Shown one piece after another: positions 44,832 to 53,870 of a DNA stretch of 64,000 bases (within the stretch, counting starts at the first letter, position 1; every line of letters starts with the position of its first letter). This stretch comes from CAVYGN01 sp964413265. GTDB taxonomy: Bacteria; Spirochaetota; Brevinematia; Brevinematales; JAOACQ01. The notes under the pieces were generated by a model. The model had not been told where the DNA came from. It saw only the letters and a program-made list of their open reading frames with translations, and ran no database searches. The translations under genes were made by a program, and so were the position numbers. The stretch spans positions 157,921 through 221,920 of the forward strand of contig CAYPRX010000037.1 of NCBI GenBank assembly GCA_964413265.1, written 5' to 3'.

Positions 44832-45800
44832 ATGGTTGTTAATTTACTTGATATAAAAAATATTTCTGTTGATTTCAATACCGGCCAGGAACCTGTCAGG
44901 GTAGTAAACGATCTGTCGCTCTCAATAAAGAAGGGTGAAGTCCTGGGACTTGTAGGAGAATCGGGATGCGGTAAGAGCACCACAGCCCTTTCTATACTAA
45001 GGCTGATTCCTTCTCCCCCGGGAAGTATTTCAGGTGAGGGTATTTTCTGGAAGGGGATGAATCTGCTCGGGCTTACGATTGAAGAGATGCTTGATATAAG
45101 AGGCAAGCAAATAAGCATGATCTTCCAGGAACCGCTTTCAAGCTTTAACCCTGTCCTTAAGGTTGGAAGACAGGTTGAGGAGGTTCTGTTGATACATGAA
45201 AAATCCGGAAGCAGCAGTACTCAAAACCATAAAATAATATCGGAGATGTTCGATCATGTCGGCCTTAAAAATCCAGAGAACATTATCGAGGCTTTTCCGC
45301 ATGAGTTGTCGGGAGGAATGAGGCAGAGGGCCATGATTGCAATGGCTTTGATACTTTCACCGGAACTGCTGATAGCAGACGAACCGACCACGGCTCTCGA
45401 TGTAACAATCCAGGCACAGATCCTTGATCTTCTTAAGAACCTTCAGGAGGAATCAGGGATGTCTATGCTTCTTATCACTCATAATCTTGGCATTGTTGCG
45501 CAGACTTGCGGACGGGTTGCAGTCATGTATGCCGGGAAGATCATTGAAAACTCCCCTGTAAACGGACTTTTTGAAAAACCACTTCATCCATATGCTATGG
45601 GACTTATTAAATCTGTACCTAATCCTTCAGTCAAAGGGAGGTTATATGCCATACCCGGAAATATCCCTGATCCCAACCGCCTGCCGGAGGGATGTACATT
45701 TCATCCGCGTTGTCCCTATGTAATGCAGATCTGCAGGGAAAAATTTCCTGAAACCAAGGAAGTAGAGCAGGGCCGTACAACGGCATGCTGGCTGTATTAG
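44832..45800 (+). CDS. peptide ABC transporter ATPase, OppD/DppD type
   Basis: 322 residues: Walker A GESGCGKST, signature LSGGMRQRAMIAMAL, Walker B LLIADEPTTALD, ITHN, and the C-terminal oligopeptide extension with Cys residues (GCTFHPRCPYVMQICREK) that coordinates a cluster in Opp/Dpp ATPases. In E. coli Yej both ATPases are fused in YejF; here they are separate genes. Confidence 0.94.
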   Translation: MVVNLLDIKNISVDFNTGQEPVRVVNDLSLSIKKGEVLGLVGESGCGKSTTALSILRLIPSPPGSISGEGIFWKGMNLLGLTIEEMLDIRGKQISMIFQEPLSSFNPVLKVGRQVEEVLLIHEKSGSSSTQNHKIISEMFDHVGLKNPENIIEAFPHELSGGMRQRAMIAMALILSPELLIADEPTTALDVTIQAQILDLLKNLQEESGMSMLLITHNLGIVAQTCGRVAVMYAGKIIENSPVNGLFEKPLHPYAMGLIKSVPNPSVKGRLYAIPGNIPDPNRLPEGCTFHPRCPYVMQICREKFPETKEVEQGRTTACWLY

Positions 45801-45810
45801 GAGGGCGGTC

Positions 45811-46782
45811 ATGAAAAGAATAATCGAGGTTAAAAATCTGAAAAAGTATTTCAAGATCAGGTCCGGTAAAACAGAATACTCAAACAGGTATGTAGCCGCT
45901 GTGGACGATGTCTCTTTTTCTATAGAAAGGGGGGAAACCCTCGGTCTGGTCGGCGAATCCGGCTGCGGTAAGACGACAATCTCAAGGTGCATATTAAGAC
46001 TTTTGGAAGCGAGCTCGGGCAGCGTATTTTTCGAGGGAAGGGAAATTTTTGGCTTAAGAGCCACTGAAATGAGGGAAATACGAAGGAATATGCAGATCAT
46101 TTTTCAGGATCCGTATTCCTCGCTTAATCCTAGAAGCGTGATACTTGACATAGTCGGTGAAGGGCTTTCCATTCATAAAATGGTAAAAACCAGAACGGAG
46201 ATGGCAGAGAGAGTGAGCGAATTAGTTAAAAAAGTTGGGCTCCAGCCTGATATAATCTACAGGTATCCGCATGAATTTTCAGGAGGGCAGAGGCAGAGAA
46301 TAGCTATTGCAAGGGCCATTGCCCTTTCACCATCTTTTATAATATGCGACGAACCGGTCTCATCACTCGATGTTTCCATTCAGGCGCAGATAATGAATCT
46401 TCTAATTGATTTTCAGAAGGAGTTGAGCCTGGCTTATCTCTTTATCGCCCATGATCTGGCTGTTGTTAAACTAATCTCCCACACGATCGCTGTCATGTAT
46501 TCGGGGCAGATCGTGGAAATGGCGCCGACGGAAGAACTTTTCCAAAACCCTGTCCATCCCTATACTATCTCGCTTTTATCATCAATCCCAATCCCCGATC
46601 CCCGAATCAGTCGGAAAAGGATTGTTAGGGATGATTTTTCAAATGGGAAAGGGAAGACTTCCAAAGGTTGCTTGTATGCATCTGTCTGTGATAAGGCCGG
46701 GGAAAGATGCTTTGAAAATAAGAATGATGATGTTTATATTAACAGTTCTCACATGGTTAAGTGCATAAAAGCTTTTAAATAA
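45811..46782 (+). CDS. peptide ABC transporter ATPase, OppF/DppF type
   Basis: 323 residues: VAAVDDVSFSIERGETLGLV, Walker A GESGCGKTT, IIFQDPYSSLNPR, signature FSGGQRQRIAIARA, Walker B FIICDEPVSSLD, IAHD and a C-terminal Cys region (GCLYASVC, GERCFENK). Last gene of the importer; its end overlaps the convergent thioredoxin-fold gene by 8 bp. Confidence 0.94.
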   Translation: MKRIIEVKNLKKYFKIRSGKTEYSNRYVAAVDDVSFSIERGETLGLVGESGCGKTTISRCILRLLEASSGSVFFEGREIFGLRATEMREIRRNMQIIFQDPYSSLNPRSVILDIVGEGLSIHKMVKTRTEMAERVSELVKKVGLQPDIIYRYPHEFSGGQRQRIAIARAIALSPSFIICDEPVSSLDVSIQAQIMNLLIDFQKELSLAYLFIAHDLAVVKLISHTIAVMYSGQIVEMAPTEELFQNPVHPYTISLLSSIPIPDPRISRKRIVRDDFSNGKGKTSKGCLYASVCDKAGERCFENKNDDVYINSSHMVKCIKAFK

Positions 46783-47818
46783 CGATGAGCTTCAGAGTCC
46801 TGCTGATCTGATCCTCAAGAGCCTGCCTTGTCTGAGCCCCTAAAATAGAGGAAGAAATGGCTCCCTTATCAAAAATCAGGATAGTTGGGATCGATGTGAG
46901 GTTGTAATCGGCTGATATTTGAGGATTTTCATCAACATTTAATTTACCGTAAACAACCCTCCCCGCATATTTGCCTGCCAGTTCTTTTATGATCGGCTCC
47001 ATCACGCGGCAGGGAGCGCACCATTCTGCCCAGCAGTCCACAACGAGGCGGGGGTATTTTTTTACGGCTTCTTTGAAATTTGCATCTCCAAGCATGATAA
47101 CGCTTTCGGGATTATCGCGCAGGATCATAGCCTCTCTTTTTTTCCTTTCCTGGGCTTCCATGATTTCCTTGTATGAATTCGAACCATGTTTAAGAACTTC
47201 CATCAGAAATTTAGATTCGGGCTGAACACCCAGAAGTCTTTGGGCCCTGTCGTCGTTAATGATCTGTACCGGTACTGATGATATATCGAGTTCTCTGGAT
47301 ATTTCCAGGTTTTCTTCTGCCTCGATTACCTCGGAAGTTATAAAACCGGCTTTTGCCACTGCGAACCTGTTAGCCATGGTAGCCGCCTGAGGACAATAGG
47401 TGCATGTTGTTGTAACAAAGGTCTGGAGTTTAACAGGTTTGTCCAATTGTTTTAAAGCCTCAAGCGTCTCGCTTGAAAGTCCGGAATCTCCAGCGGATAC
47501 CATCTTTATGGTTTCAATCAACGTACTTGCCTCATGTCCGGCCGGTGTCCCGCTGAAAAAGATGCGATATCCCAGATCTTCTCCAAATACGATATAGGGA
47601 TCTGTAAAAAAACCGAGTTTCCTTCCCTCATCAGTTCCAAAGATAACAACGTTTACTCTTTCTGAAATAAGGGCCAATTCTCTCAAAAACTCTGAAGTAA
47701 ATTCGGCAAATTCCCCCTTCTGTGAAGAATACATCTTTATATCTACATTTCTTAACATGGTTTTATTGAAAATATTCTTTAATACAGCTGTAGTGGCTTC
47801 ATCGATTAATCTTTCCAT
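46775..47818 (-). CDS. triple thioredoxin-fold protein: PDO-like pair plus C-terminal thioredoxin
   Basis: 347 residues in three units. The first (about 1-115) has a thioredoxin/glutaredoxin-like fold pattern but no CxxC. The second (about 128-215) has active-site CTYC (Cys139, Cys142) and the cis-Pro segment SSVPVQII. Together they resemble PDO/glutaredoxin-like proteins. The third (about 240-347) is a classical thioredoxin: VVDCWAEWCAPCRVMEPI (Cys267, Cys270), KLNVDENPQISADYNLTSIP. No signal peptide, so cytoplasmic. It may relay electrons from a thioredoxin reductase to the fused thioredoxin, as AhpF-type N-terminal domains do (inference). Confidence 0.85.
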   Translation of the reverse strand: MERLIDEATTAVLKNIFNKTMLRNVDIKMYSSQKGEFAEFTSEFLRELALISERVNVVIFGTDEGRKLGFFTDPYIVFGEDLGYRIFFSGTPAGHEASTLIETIKMVSAGDSGLSSETLEALKQLDKPVKLQTFVTTTCTYCPQAATMANRFAVAKAGFITSEVIEAEENLEISRELDISSVPVQIINDDRAQRLLGVQPESKFLMEVLKHGSNSYKEIMEAQERKKREAMILRDNPESVIMLGDANFKEAVKKYPRLVVDCWAEWCAPCRVMEPIIKELAGKYAGRVVYGKLNVDENPQISADYNLTSIPTILIFDKGAISSSILGAQTRQALEDQISRTLKLIVI

Positions 47819-47888
47819 ATCCGTCTCCCCTTCAATTATAACAAATATAGCAAATAAAGGAGATATCGTAAATAGGACAGACTGGAAT

Positions 47889-49367
47889 TCAGAAGCTATA
47901 TGTAAATTTTGTGTAGATCAAACTATAATCCTGCATCATGGCCAGGGTGGTAGAACCAACTCCGCCGAATTCATAAATGCCGATCTCGACATTGAGATCG
48001 TCGACAGGCGTATAACTTATCATAAATTGACCCATTATGCCGTAATTGTTATTCAAGTAATTAAAAAAATTACCTGAATTAAAGGCAGCGGAAAAATCAT
48101 TTACATCATAGAAACCGGTCACGGCTAATTTCAGTTTGTCTGAAAAGAACTTCTTCTCCAATCTTAGGACCAGATAATCTTCAAGTCTTTCCGGGCCATA
48201 ATTTCCTCTCTCGTTAAAAAAACCATGATTGTATTGAAAATTTATGTACCAGCTGTCTCCAAAGGATTTATCGAAACCTATGGTGTATTTTACATATACC
48301 TGGTTGGACAATACAACATCCTCGATGTTTGTGACCTGGTTGGCAATGTTTCCAATGCCATTAACATAAATATGATTTGTGACAGTGGAATAGGAATCGA
48401 TTTCAGGCTGAAAAGTCACGGAGGCCTCACCCCAGAGAAGGATAAAATTGAGATCCTTAGAGAAATCAAAGCCGATTACATTTTCCCTGAAATAATTCAA
48501 GTTGTAGCTGGCATCATTGAGTGTGACATTGGCTGAATAAGGTGAAGTCGTGACCTGTCCGATCGTGCTGTAATAGAGATTTTCGTCAGCGGATATGCTC
48601 TCTATTTCCGGGATGTCATTGACGCGCGAGATGTAGCTGACAGATAGGTCAAAGCCTGCTATGGTACCTGAAAGCCTTGTTCCTATTGTAAAATTGGATG
48701 CATTGACAGGAGGAGTGTTTACTATTCCGTTCCAAACTGTTGATGAACTATTGTAAGAACTGAAGTTCGTACTCAGATTTGATGTAATGCTCTGTGTAGT
48801 TACACTCTCCATAAGGCTGTTCAGCCTTGCAATGGGAGAATAGGGCTCATATACTATTTGGATGTTGCCTCTATCCGCTATTTCGTAGTTCAGGTTTACA
48901 GCAATAGTTGGTATCTTTTTTCCGAAATCAAAGGGGTCTGAGAAATCATTCGCATTCAGAAGATCAGTTGGATTGAGCTTATCGGCTGTGCCCCAGGCGA
49001 TCCTCTGTTTACCGGCGCTTAAATCCAGTCTGTCTATAATAAAATCCTTATAAGTGAAATATGCCTGGTCCAGGCTGAGTTCAATAGGCTCTACGGAGTA
49101 TATAAGATTAAGTTCCTGAGCGCTCAGAATGGAATTATATGTTGTCTGACCTATCGGGTTATTGTAATATCTGTATCCCAGCTGGGCCATGCCGTAAAGG
49201 TTTTCTCCGGCCTGTTCAAATTTAAGGGAACCGCTTTCCTGATTGAATAATAAATCACCATTTGAGATGGAAAAACGGTCTTCCATTGTAAAATTTCCCG
49301 TAATATCCATGCTGAAAACCGCGGTGAAGGAAAGAATAGCTGCAGAGATTAAAATTATTCGTTTCAT
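47889..49367 (-). CDS. outer-membrane beta-barrel protein linked to an RND transporter
   Basis: 492 residues with a signal peptide (about 1-19). Strand-rich body: GNLYGMAQLGYRYYNN-type strands, LSAGKQRIAWGTADKLNPTD, VYEPYSPIARLNSL, YTIGFDKSFGDSWYINFQYN and a C-terminal YSLIYTKFTYSF ending in Phe, as expected for BAM substrates. The GKQRIAWG and LNPTD block recalls DUF1302-type porins that accompany MMPL transporters in proteobacteria. Divergent from the RND gene and sharing its operator region, so probably the outer-membrane part of the same system (inference). Confidence 0.75.
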   Translation of the reverse strand: MKRIILISAAILSFTAVFSMDITGNFTMEDRFSISNGDLLFNQESGSLKFEQAGENLYGMAQLGYRYYNNPIGQTTYNSILSAQELNLIYSVEPIELSLDQAYFTYKDFIIDRLDLSAGKQRIAWGTADKLNPTDLLNANDFSDPFDFGKKIPTIAVNLNYEIADRGNIQIVYEPYSPIARLNSLMESVTTQSITSNLSTNFSSYNSSSTVWNGIVNTPPVNASNFTIGTRLSGTIAGFDLSVSYISRVNDIPEIESISADENLYYSTIGQVTTSPYSANVTLNDASYNLNYFRENVIGFDFSKDLNFILLWGEASVTFQPEIDSYSTVTNHIYVNGIGNIANQVTNIEDVVLSNQVYVKYTIGFDKSFGDSWYINFQYNHGFFNERGNYGPERLEDYLVLRLEKKFFSDKLKLAVTGFYDVNDFSAAFNSGNFFNYLNNNYGIMGQFMISYTPVDDLNVEIGIYEFGGVGSTTLAMMQDYSLIYTKFTYSF

Positions 49368-49390
49368 TTTAGTTTCCTCCTATTATGACC

Positions 49391-49437
49391 AACTATTTAG
49401 TTTAAACCAACCGTTTATTTAAACTAACTGTTTAGTT
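49391..49437 (-). promoter_or_regulatory. TetR-type operator cluster, outer-membrane-protein side
   Basis: Reading the minus strand: AACTAAACAGTTAGTTTAAA, then a diverged second copy with GGTTGGTTTAAACTAAATAGTT. The same 20-mer, one base different, recurs at 49521 on the plus strand. It lies between the minus-strand -10 and the ATG. Confidence 0.65.
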
Positions 49438-49439
49438 AA

Positions 49440-49468
49440 ATTATATAGAGTTAATTTTAATAAGTCAA
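49440..49468 (-). promoter_or_regulatory. sigma-70 promoter for the outer-membrane protein
   Basis: Minus strand TTGACT (49468-49463), 17-bp spacer, TATAAT (49445-49440): 11 of 12 consensus positions. The operator cluster begins 2 bp downstream. Confidence 0.75.
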
Positions 49469-49490
49469 GAGAAAAATGCAATAAAATGAC

Positions 49491-49519
49491 TTGACTTTAG
49501 AAATATTTTTAATTATAAT
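49491..49519 (+). promoter_or_regulatory. sigma-70 promoter for the RND transporter
   Basis: TTGACT at 49491-49496, 17-bp spacer, TATAAT at 49514-49519: 11 of 12 consensus positions, a mirror image of the divergent promoter. Confidence 0.75.
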
Positions 49520-49520
49520 T

Positions 49521-49550
49521 AACTAAATAGTTAGTTTAAACTATTTAGTT
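49521..49550 (+). promoter_or_regulatory. TetR-type operator, RND side
   Basis: A 30-bp element, AACTAAATAGTT and ATTTAGTT flanking the palindrome AGTTTAAACT, placed across the predicted transcription start. Binding here would block the promoter. Confidence 0.7.
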
Positions 49551-49585
49551 AAATGAATATAAGAGGCAAAAGGATTGAGGATTTT

Positions 49586-52207
49586 ATGAGAAAATGGCTG
49601 AATAAGTGGATCGATAGCTACCTGAATTATATTGTAAAAAACCCGAAAAAGGTCATAGGTGCAGTAATTGTTTTTGTAATAGCAGCGGGATTAGGCATCA
49701 CAAGACTGTCAATAGACTGCGATATGCTTCACTGGTTCGCTAAAAACAGCAGGTTAGCCAGGCTTCAGTATTACATTAATGATACATTCAATGTTAATAA
49801 TCCAATAATAATAATGCTGGAAACAGGGGATGTTTTTACTTACGATAATATTGAGCTTATCCGGACTCTTTCAAGAAAAATAAAAGAAATCCCAGGTGTA
49901 AATGAAGTTCTCAGTATTACAGAAATTGATGATATTCAGAGCACCGCCGAGGGTGTCACCATAGGCAAGCTTTTCCCCCCGGAAATACCGAAAGATCAGA
50001 AAACAATAGACGCTGTGGGAAAATATGTTATGAGCCTTGAGAAGTATTCCGGGACTTTCGTATCATCAGACGGTAAGTCCGCTGCCATTGTGATCAAGCC
50101 CATGCCGGATGCTAAAAGCGATCTTGTGGCAAAGAATATTAAGGATTTAGTAAACAAATACCTGACTGATGACAGGAAAGATATCAAGGTTTATTATGCA
50201 GGTGTTCCTGCTATCATGAATTCTGCTACAGATATAGTACTTGAAGATATGGGCCTTCTTGTTCCCCTGGTAGCACTGGTAATTCTTGTGGCCCTTTTTA
50301 TTTCCTTCCGGCATCCGTATGGGACGCTCCTTCCTCTGATAACCGTTTCACTGGCTACGGTGGCATCAATGGGAATAATGGGATATTTAGGAATGCCTCT
50401 GACTCCGATAGGCATAGCGATCCCTGTTGTGATGATGGCCATAGGTAATGCTTATGGTATATATATCGTTAATGAATATCATGAGAAGGCCTATGATTAC
50501 AAAAGCAAAGAACAGGTCGTTTTTAATGCGACAAAAAGACTAATTGTTCCTATTTCAATGAGCGGACTGACCGTTTTTGCCGGTTTTATGTCCCTTGTTA
50601 CAGCCTCAGGCCTTAGTGCCATAATAGATTTCTCAGTTGTGAACGCAATCGGAGTTGTTCTCTCCTTTGTTTTCACATTGTCTTTTATGCCGGCAATACT
50701 GATCCTCCTACCGCAGGCCATACGCCGCTTCAAATCAACAGGTACGGACAAAGAAAGCGGTACGCTGAGATCTGTCGCATTATTGATTGAGAAGAACAGG
50801 GTTATAGTGTTTGCTTTTATCCTGATTATAGCCGGATTAAGTGCATATTATGCAACTAAGATAACCAGTGATTCTGATTATCTGAAGTATTTCAGAGAGG
50901 GATCGGAACCCAGGGTAGTTTCTGAAAAGGTCAGCGAGGTGTTTCAGGGAACGGGAGAAATGATTCTATATTTCAAGGGGGATGTAACTGATCCGAAGGT
51001 CCTCAAGACTTTGACGGTTATTGAAGAACAGGCCAGGTATTATGCTGGCTCAAAGTCAAGGGCTAATTCTATCGTAGAGATGATAGCGACCCTTAATGCC
51101 AATATGACCCAGGTGAAAAGGATTCCTGATACCCAGGCGGAAGTGAATAACCTCTGGTTCTTTATAGAAGGTAATGAACAGATAAGCAAAATGGTGAGCC
51201 GTAACAAGAATGAATTTATCTCAAGCTTCCTCCTTCCTTTCCTTAGCTCCTACGACCGCTACAGCATGCTTTCAAATATTGAAGCTGACTTAAAAACCAA
51301 CAGCAGGGTAAAATTTGTCAGAAATACTGATGATCATGCGCCGGCTGTAAACCTGTCTTCCCTGATGCTTTACAACAGACTGCAGCGCAAGGAAATCAAG
51401 GTGCCGCTGCAGACCATAAGGAATACAATCGGAGACCTGATTGCAGGTATTGGAAGTGAAGAATATGGATCAATAATTTCTAGCTATATGAAACAGAAAT
51501 ACTGGCTTGATAAGTTAGAGAAAAAAGTCAGAGTCGGTCTGCTTAAAGGTGATGAAAGTATATCCAGGGAAGACCTCGTTTATTCTCTCTCCCCCCTTGT
51601 GTGGAATGAGACGCCTGTGCCGGATGAGAACGGCCTGGCAATCTTCAGTCAGAGCGGTATTAGCGGTATCGTTAAACTATTTTCAGATATGGACAGGATT
51701 GTTGTTGATAACCAGATTACTTCCATAATAACTGCCGTGTTGATTGTAATGGTTTTGATCGCGCTGATGTTCAGGTCAGCATTGACGGGAGCGCTCTCAA
51801 TTCTAACCGTTGTCTTTACTGTGATTATAAATTTCGGATTTATGGGACTTACAGGAATTAAACTCAATTTTGTAACTGTTACTGTCGCTAGTATTTCAAT
51901 CGGCGCCGGGATCGATTATACAATACAGTATATGGCCAGGTATTTCCATGAGATAAATTACTCTAAATTGCCGCCTGAAGAAGCGTTTATTAAGACTGTC
52001 TCGACCACGGGTCGTGCAATACTTTCTAATGCTATGGCCGTCGGCTTCGGATTTTCAGTTCTATGCCTGTCAAATATTGTACCGCTGAGGGATTTCGGTT
52101 CGCAGATGTTTGTGACTATGTTCACATCCAGCATTGCAACCATAACCTTAATGCCTGTAGTGCTGCTTTATTTTGCAAGATTTATTCATACTAATTCTAT
52201 AGAATAA
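49586..52207 (+). CDS. RND-superfamily (MMPL) transporter
   Basis: 873 residues, twelve predicted helices in two six-helix halves, each with helix 1, a periplasmic domain of about 170-280 residues and a five-helix bundle. Sterol-sensing-like blocks GIAIPVVMMAIGNAYGIYIV and VASISIGAGIDYTIQYMARY with SNAMAVGFGFSVL mark the MMPL/HpnN branch that moves lipids or other hydrophobic compounds. The start at 49586 has GAGG upstream; the in-frame ATG at 49553 sits at the operator edge without a Shine-Dalgarno. Followed 20 bp later by the LolA-like gene. Confidence 0.88.
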   Translation: MRKWLNKWIDSYLNYIVKNPKKVIGAVIVFVIAAGLGITRLSIDCDMLHWFAKNSRLARLQYYINDTFNVNNPIIIMLETGDVFTYDNIELIRTLSRKIKEIPGVNEVLSITEIDDIQSTAEGVTIGKLFPPEIPKDQKTIDAVGKYVMSLEKYSGTFVSSDGKSAAIVIKPMPDAKSDLVAKNIKDLVNKYLTDDRKDIKVYYAGVPAIMNSATDIVLEDMGLLVPLVALVILVALFISFRHPYGTLLPLITVSLATVASMGIMGYLGMPLTPIGIAIPVVMMAIGNAYGIYIVNEYHEKAYDYKSKEQVVFNATKRLIVPISMSGLTVFAGFMSLVTASGLSAIIDFSVVNAIGVVLSFVFTLSFMPAILILLPQAIRRFKSTGTDKESGTLRSVALLIEKNRVIVFAFILIIAGLSAYYATKITSDSDYLKYFREGSEPRVVSEKVSEVFQGTGEMILYFKGDVTDPKVLKTLTVIEEQARYYAGSKSRANSIVEMIATLNANMTQVKRIPDTQAEVNNLWFFIEGNEQISKMVSRNKNEFISSFLLPFLSSYDRYSMLSNIEADLKTNSRVKFVRNTDDHAPAVNLSSLMLYNRLQRKEIKVPLQTIRNTIGDLIAGIGSEEYGSIISSYMKQKYWLDKLEKKVRVGLLKGDESISREDLVYSLSPLVWNETPVPDENGLAIFSQSGISGIVKLFSDMDRIVVDNQITSIITAVLIVMVLIALMFRSALTGALSILTVVFTVIINFGFMGLTGIKLNFVTVTVASISIGAGIDYTIQYMARYFHEINYSKLPPEEAFIKTVSTTGRAILSNAMAVGFGFSVLCLSNIVPLRDFGSQMFVTMFTSSIATITLMPVVLLYFARFIHTNSIE

Positions 52208-52227
52208 AAGGAGATAGGAGGTTTATT

Positions 52228-52974
52228 ATGAAAGAAATCGGGCTAACCCTGCTACTTATTATGTTTACAGCTGCAGTTGTTTTTGCATCAAGCGGGCAGG
52301 AGGTTCTTGATAAGGTCGAGGCTGTTCTGACTGCTCCCAAGGATATGGAAGCGAATTATGAGATGGTATTGGGCAGTACAGGTGATCAGGGGGGCATGGA
52401 AAAAAGAACGCTTAAGATATGGACAATGGGGATAGACAAAAGAGTGGTTAAATTCATAACACCTTCTTCAATAAATAATATCGGTGTTCTTGCCCTGAAT
52501 GACGAAGAGATGTATGTTTATCTTCCTGCCTACCAGAAAGACCGGAGGATCCAGGGAAATATGCGTGACAATGATTTTCAGGGTACAGATTTTTCTTACA
52601 GGGAAATGGGCAGCTATAATTATTCGAAGGATTACGATGCAACAGTTTCAAGTGAAGACAAGGATGCAATTGTCCTTGAACTGGTCCGTAAACAATCATC
52701 CGATGCCCCCTATGATAAGCTTGTAATGACTGTTGATAAATCGAACTACCTTCCTGAAATTCTCGACATGTATTGCGGGAATGTCAAAAAGAAGGAACTT
52801 AAGATTATAGATGCGGGAAAAGTAGGCGATTACTGGACATTTAAAAAGATCAGGATGGAAAACTTTTTAATTAAGCACTATACTGAAGTTACCATGAAGG
52901 ATATCAAGTTTGACCAGGACCTTGTCGGGAAGGGGGTTTTCACTCAGCGTTTCCTGAAAGAATATGTAAAATAA
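52228..52974 (+). CDS. LolA-like outer-membrane lipoprotein-sorting family protein
   Basis: 248 residues with a signal peptide (about 1-20, ending VVFASSG). The rest fits the LolA-like fold found next to RND/MMPL transporters: EMVLGSTGDQGG, KRVVKFITPSSINNIGVLAL, MYVYLPAYQKDRRI, DNDFQGTDFSYREMG, YLPEILDMYCGNVKKKELKI. Such proteins probably carry a hydrophobic cargo through the periplasm. Strong ribosome-binding site AGGAGG. Confidence 0.85.
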   Translation: MKEIGLTLLLIMFTAAVVFASSGQEVLDKVEAVLTAPKDMEANYEMVLGSTGDQGGMEKRTLKIWTMGIDKRVVKFITPSSINNIGVLALNDEEMYVYLPAYQKDRRIQGNMRDNDFQGTDFSYREMGSYNYSKDYDATVSSEDKDAIVLELVRKQSSDAPYDKLVMTVDKSNYLPEILDMYCGNVKKKELKIIDAGKVGDYWTFKKIRMENFLIKHYTEVTMKDIKFDQDLVGKGVFTQRFLKEYVK

Positions 52975-53016
52975 AAAAAGGGATGCCTAAAAGACAGCCC
53001 AATTACAGGAATATTA

Positions 53017-53637
53017 TTAATAATAGACTATCAGGAACCTTTTAAAGGCATCTATAAACTTCTTCTTCACTATATCCCACGAAGTATTGTAGAACTCAGA
53101 CCATTTTTCACTGATAGAGTAAAACACTATGAGGGGAACTGTGGTAAAGAAAAACATCTGGCAGAGAAACTGGATTTTATCCGGAATTTTTCTCCCGGTT
53201 TCCTTTATCTTCTCCATGGCCTTCTGATAAATAGGATCGAGCAGTTCATACAAAAAAACATTGCCGGTTCCCATTTTCAATCCTTCTATTGTAATAATCC
53301 TCAGAATATTTTTTTTTTGTTCAACAAACTCAACTATCCGGTCAAAAAAGCGGTTGACATCCTCTGGCTTAAAAGTATTGAAGTCGTCGAATAGCATTTC
53401 GACATTTCGGGTGGTTTCTTGAATATATTTTCGAATAAGTTCCTTGAGCAGGTCGTCTTTACTTCTGAAATAATAATATAAAAGCGCCTTGTTGACGCCG
53501 GCCTTTTTAGCGATTTCATCGACTCTTGCGCCATCATAACCCTTTACGGCAAATTCAATTTCGGCAGCCTCCAGGATCTTTATTTGAGAATTTTCTATTT
53601 TCTTTTCAATCTTATCAACAAAATCCTGAAAAATCAT
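53017..53637 (-). CDS. TetR/AcrR-family transcriptional regulator
   Basis: 206 residues. N-terminal helix-turn-helix: ILEAAEIEFAVKGYDGARVD, EIAKKAGVNKALLYYYFRSK. The C-terminal ligand-binding domain is helical (RFFDRIVEFVEQKKNILRII, MFFFTTVPLIVFYSISEKW). It converges on the RND-LolA unit and is the obvious candidate to bind the operator elements at 49391-49550, although its own promoter region lacks them. Confidence 0.9.
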   Translation of the reverse strand: MIFQDFVDKIEKKIENSQIKILEAAEIEFAVKGYDGARVDEIAKKAGVNKALLYYYFRSKDDLLKELIRKYIQETTRNVEMLFDDFNTFKPEDVNRFFDRIVEFVEQKKNILRIITIEGLKMGTGNVFLYELLDPIYQKAMEKIKETGRKIPDKIQFLCQMFFFTTVPLIVFYSISEKWSEFYNTSWDIVKKKFIDAFKRFLIVYY

Positions 53638-53688
53638 TAGCCCTCTTTTGTATTACCAGCCCTTTAATTTATAAGAAAAACACATTAT

Positions 53689-53717
53689 ATGATAACATTT
53701 TTTTAAAGTATTGTCAA
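53689..53717 (-). promoter_or_regulatory. sigma-70 promoter for tetR
   Basis: Minus strand perfect TTGACA, 17-bp spacer, TATCAT. No copy of the AACTAAAT operator element is seen here. Confidence 0.6.
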
Positions 53718-53870
53718 AAAGGAAGGATTCTCAGCAGTAATTCTCGTTATTGAGTGCCTTGATTCAGTAAGCTTTAGCTTGAATGCTTAAAAGCGCTGCA
53801 AGTGGATCTCTTCTATTGTGAGTAAAAAGGGGGGATAGTTGAATATAACAGCTTGACCCTTATCAAATTT

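Noticed and set aside
52975..53016. possible bidirectional terminator between the LolA-like gene and tetR
   Set aside because: No convincing inverted repeat was found in this short A-rich spacer.
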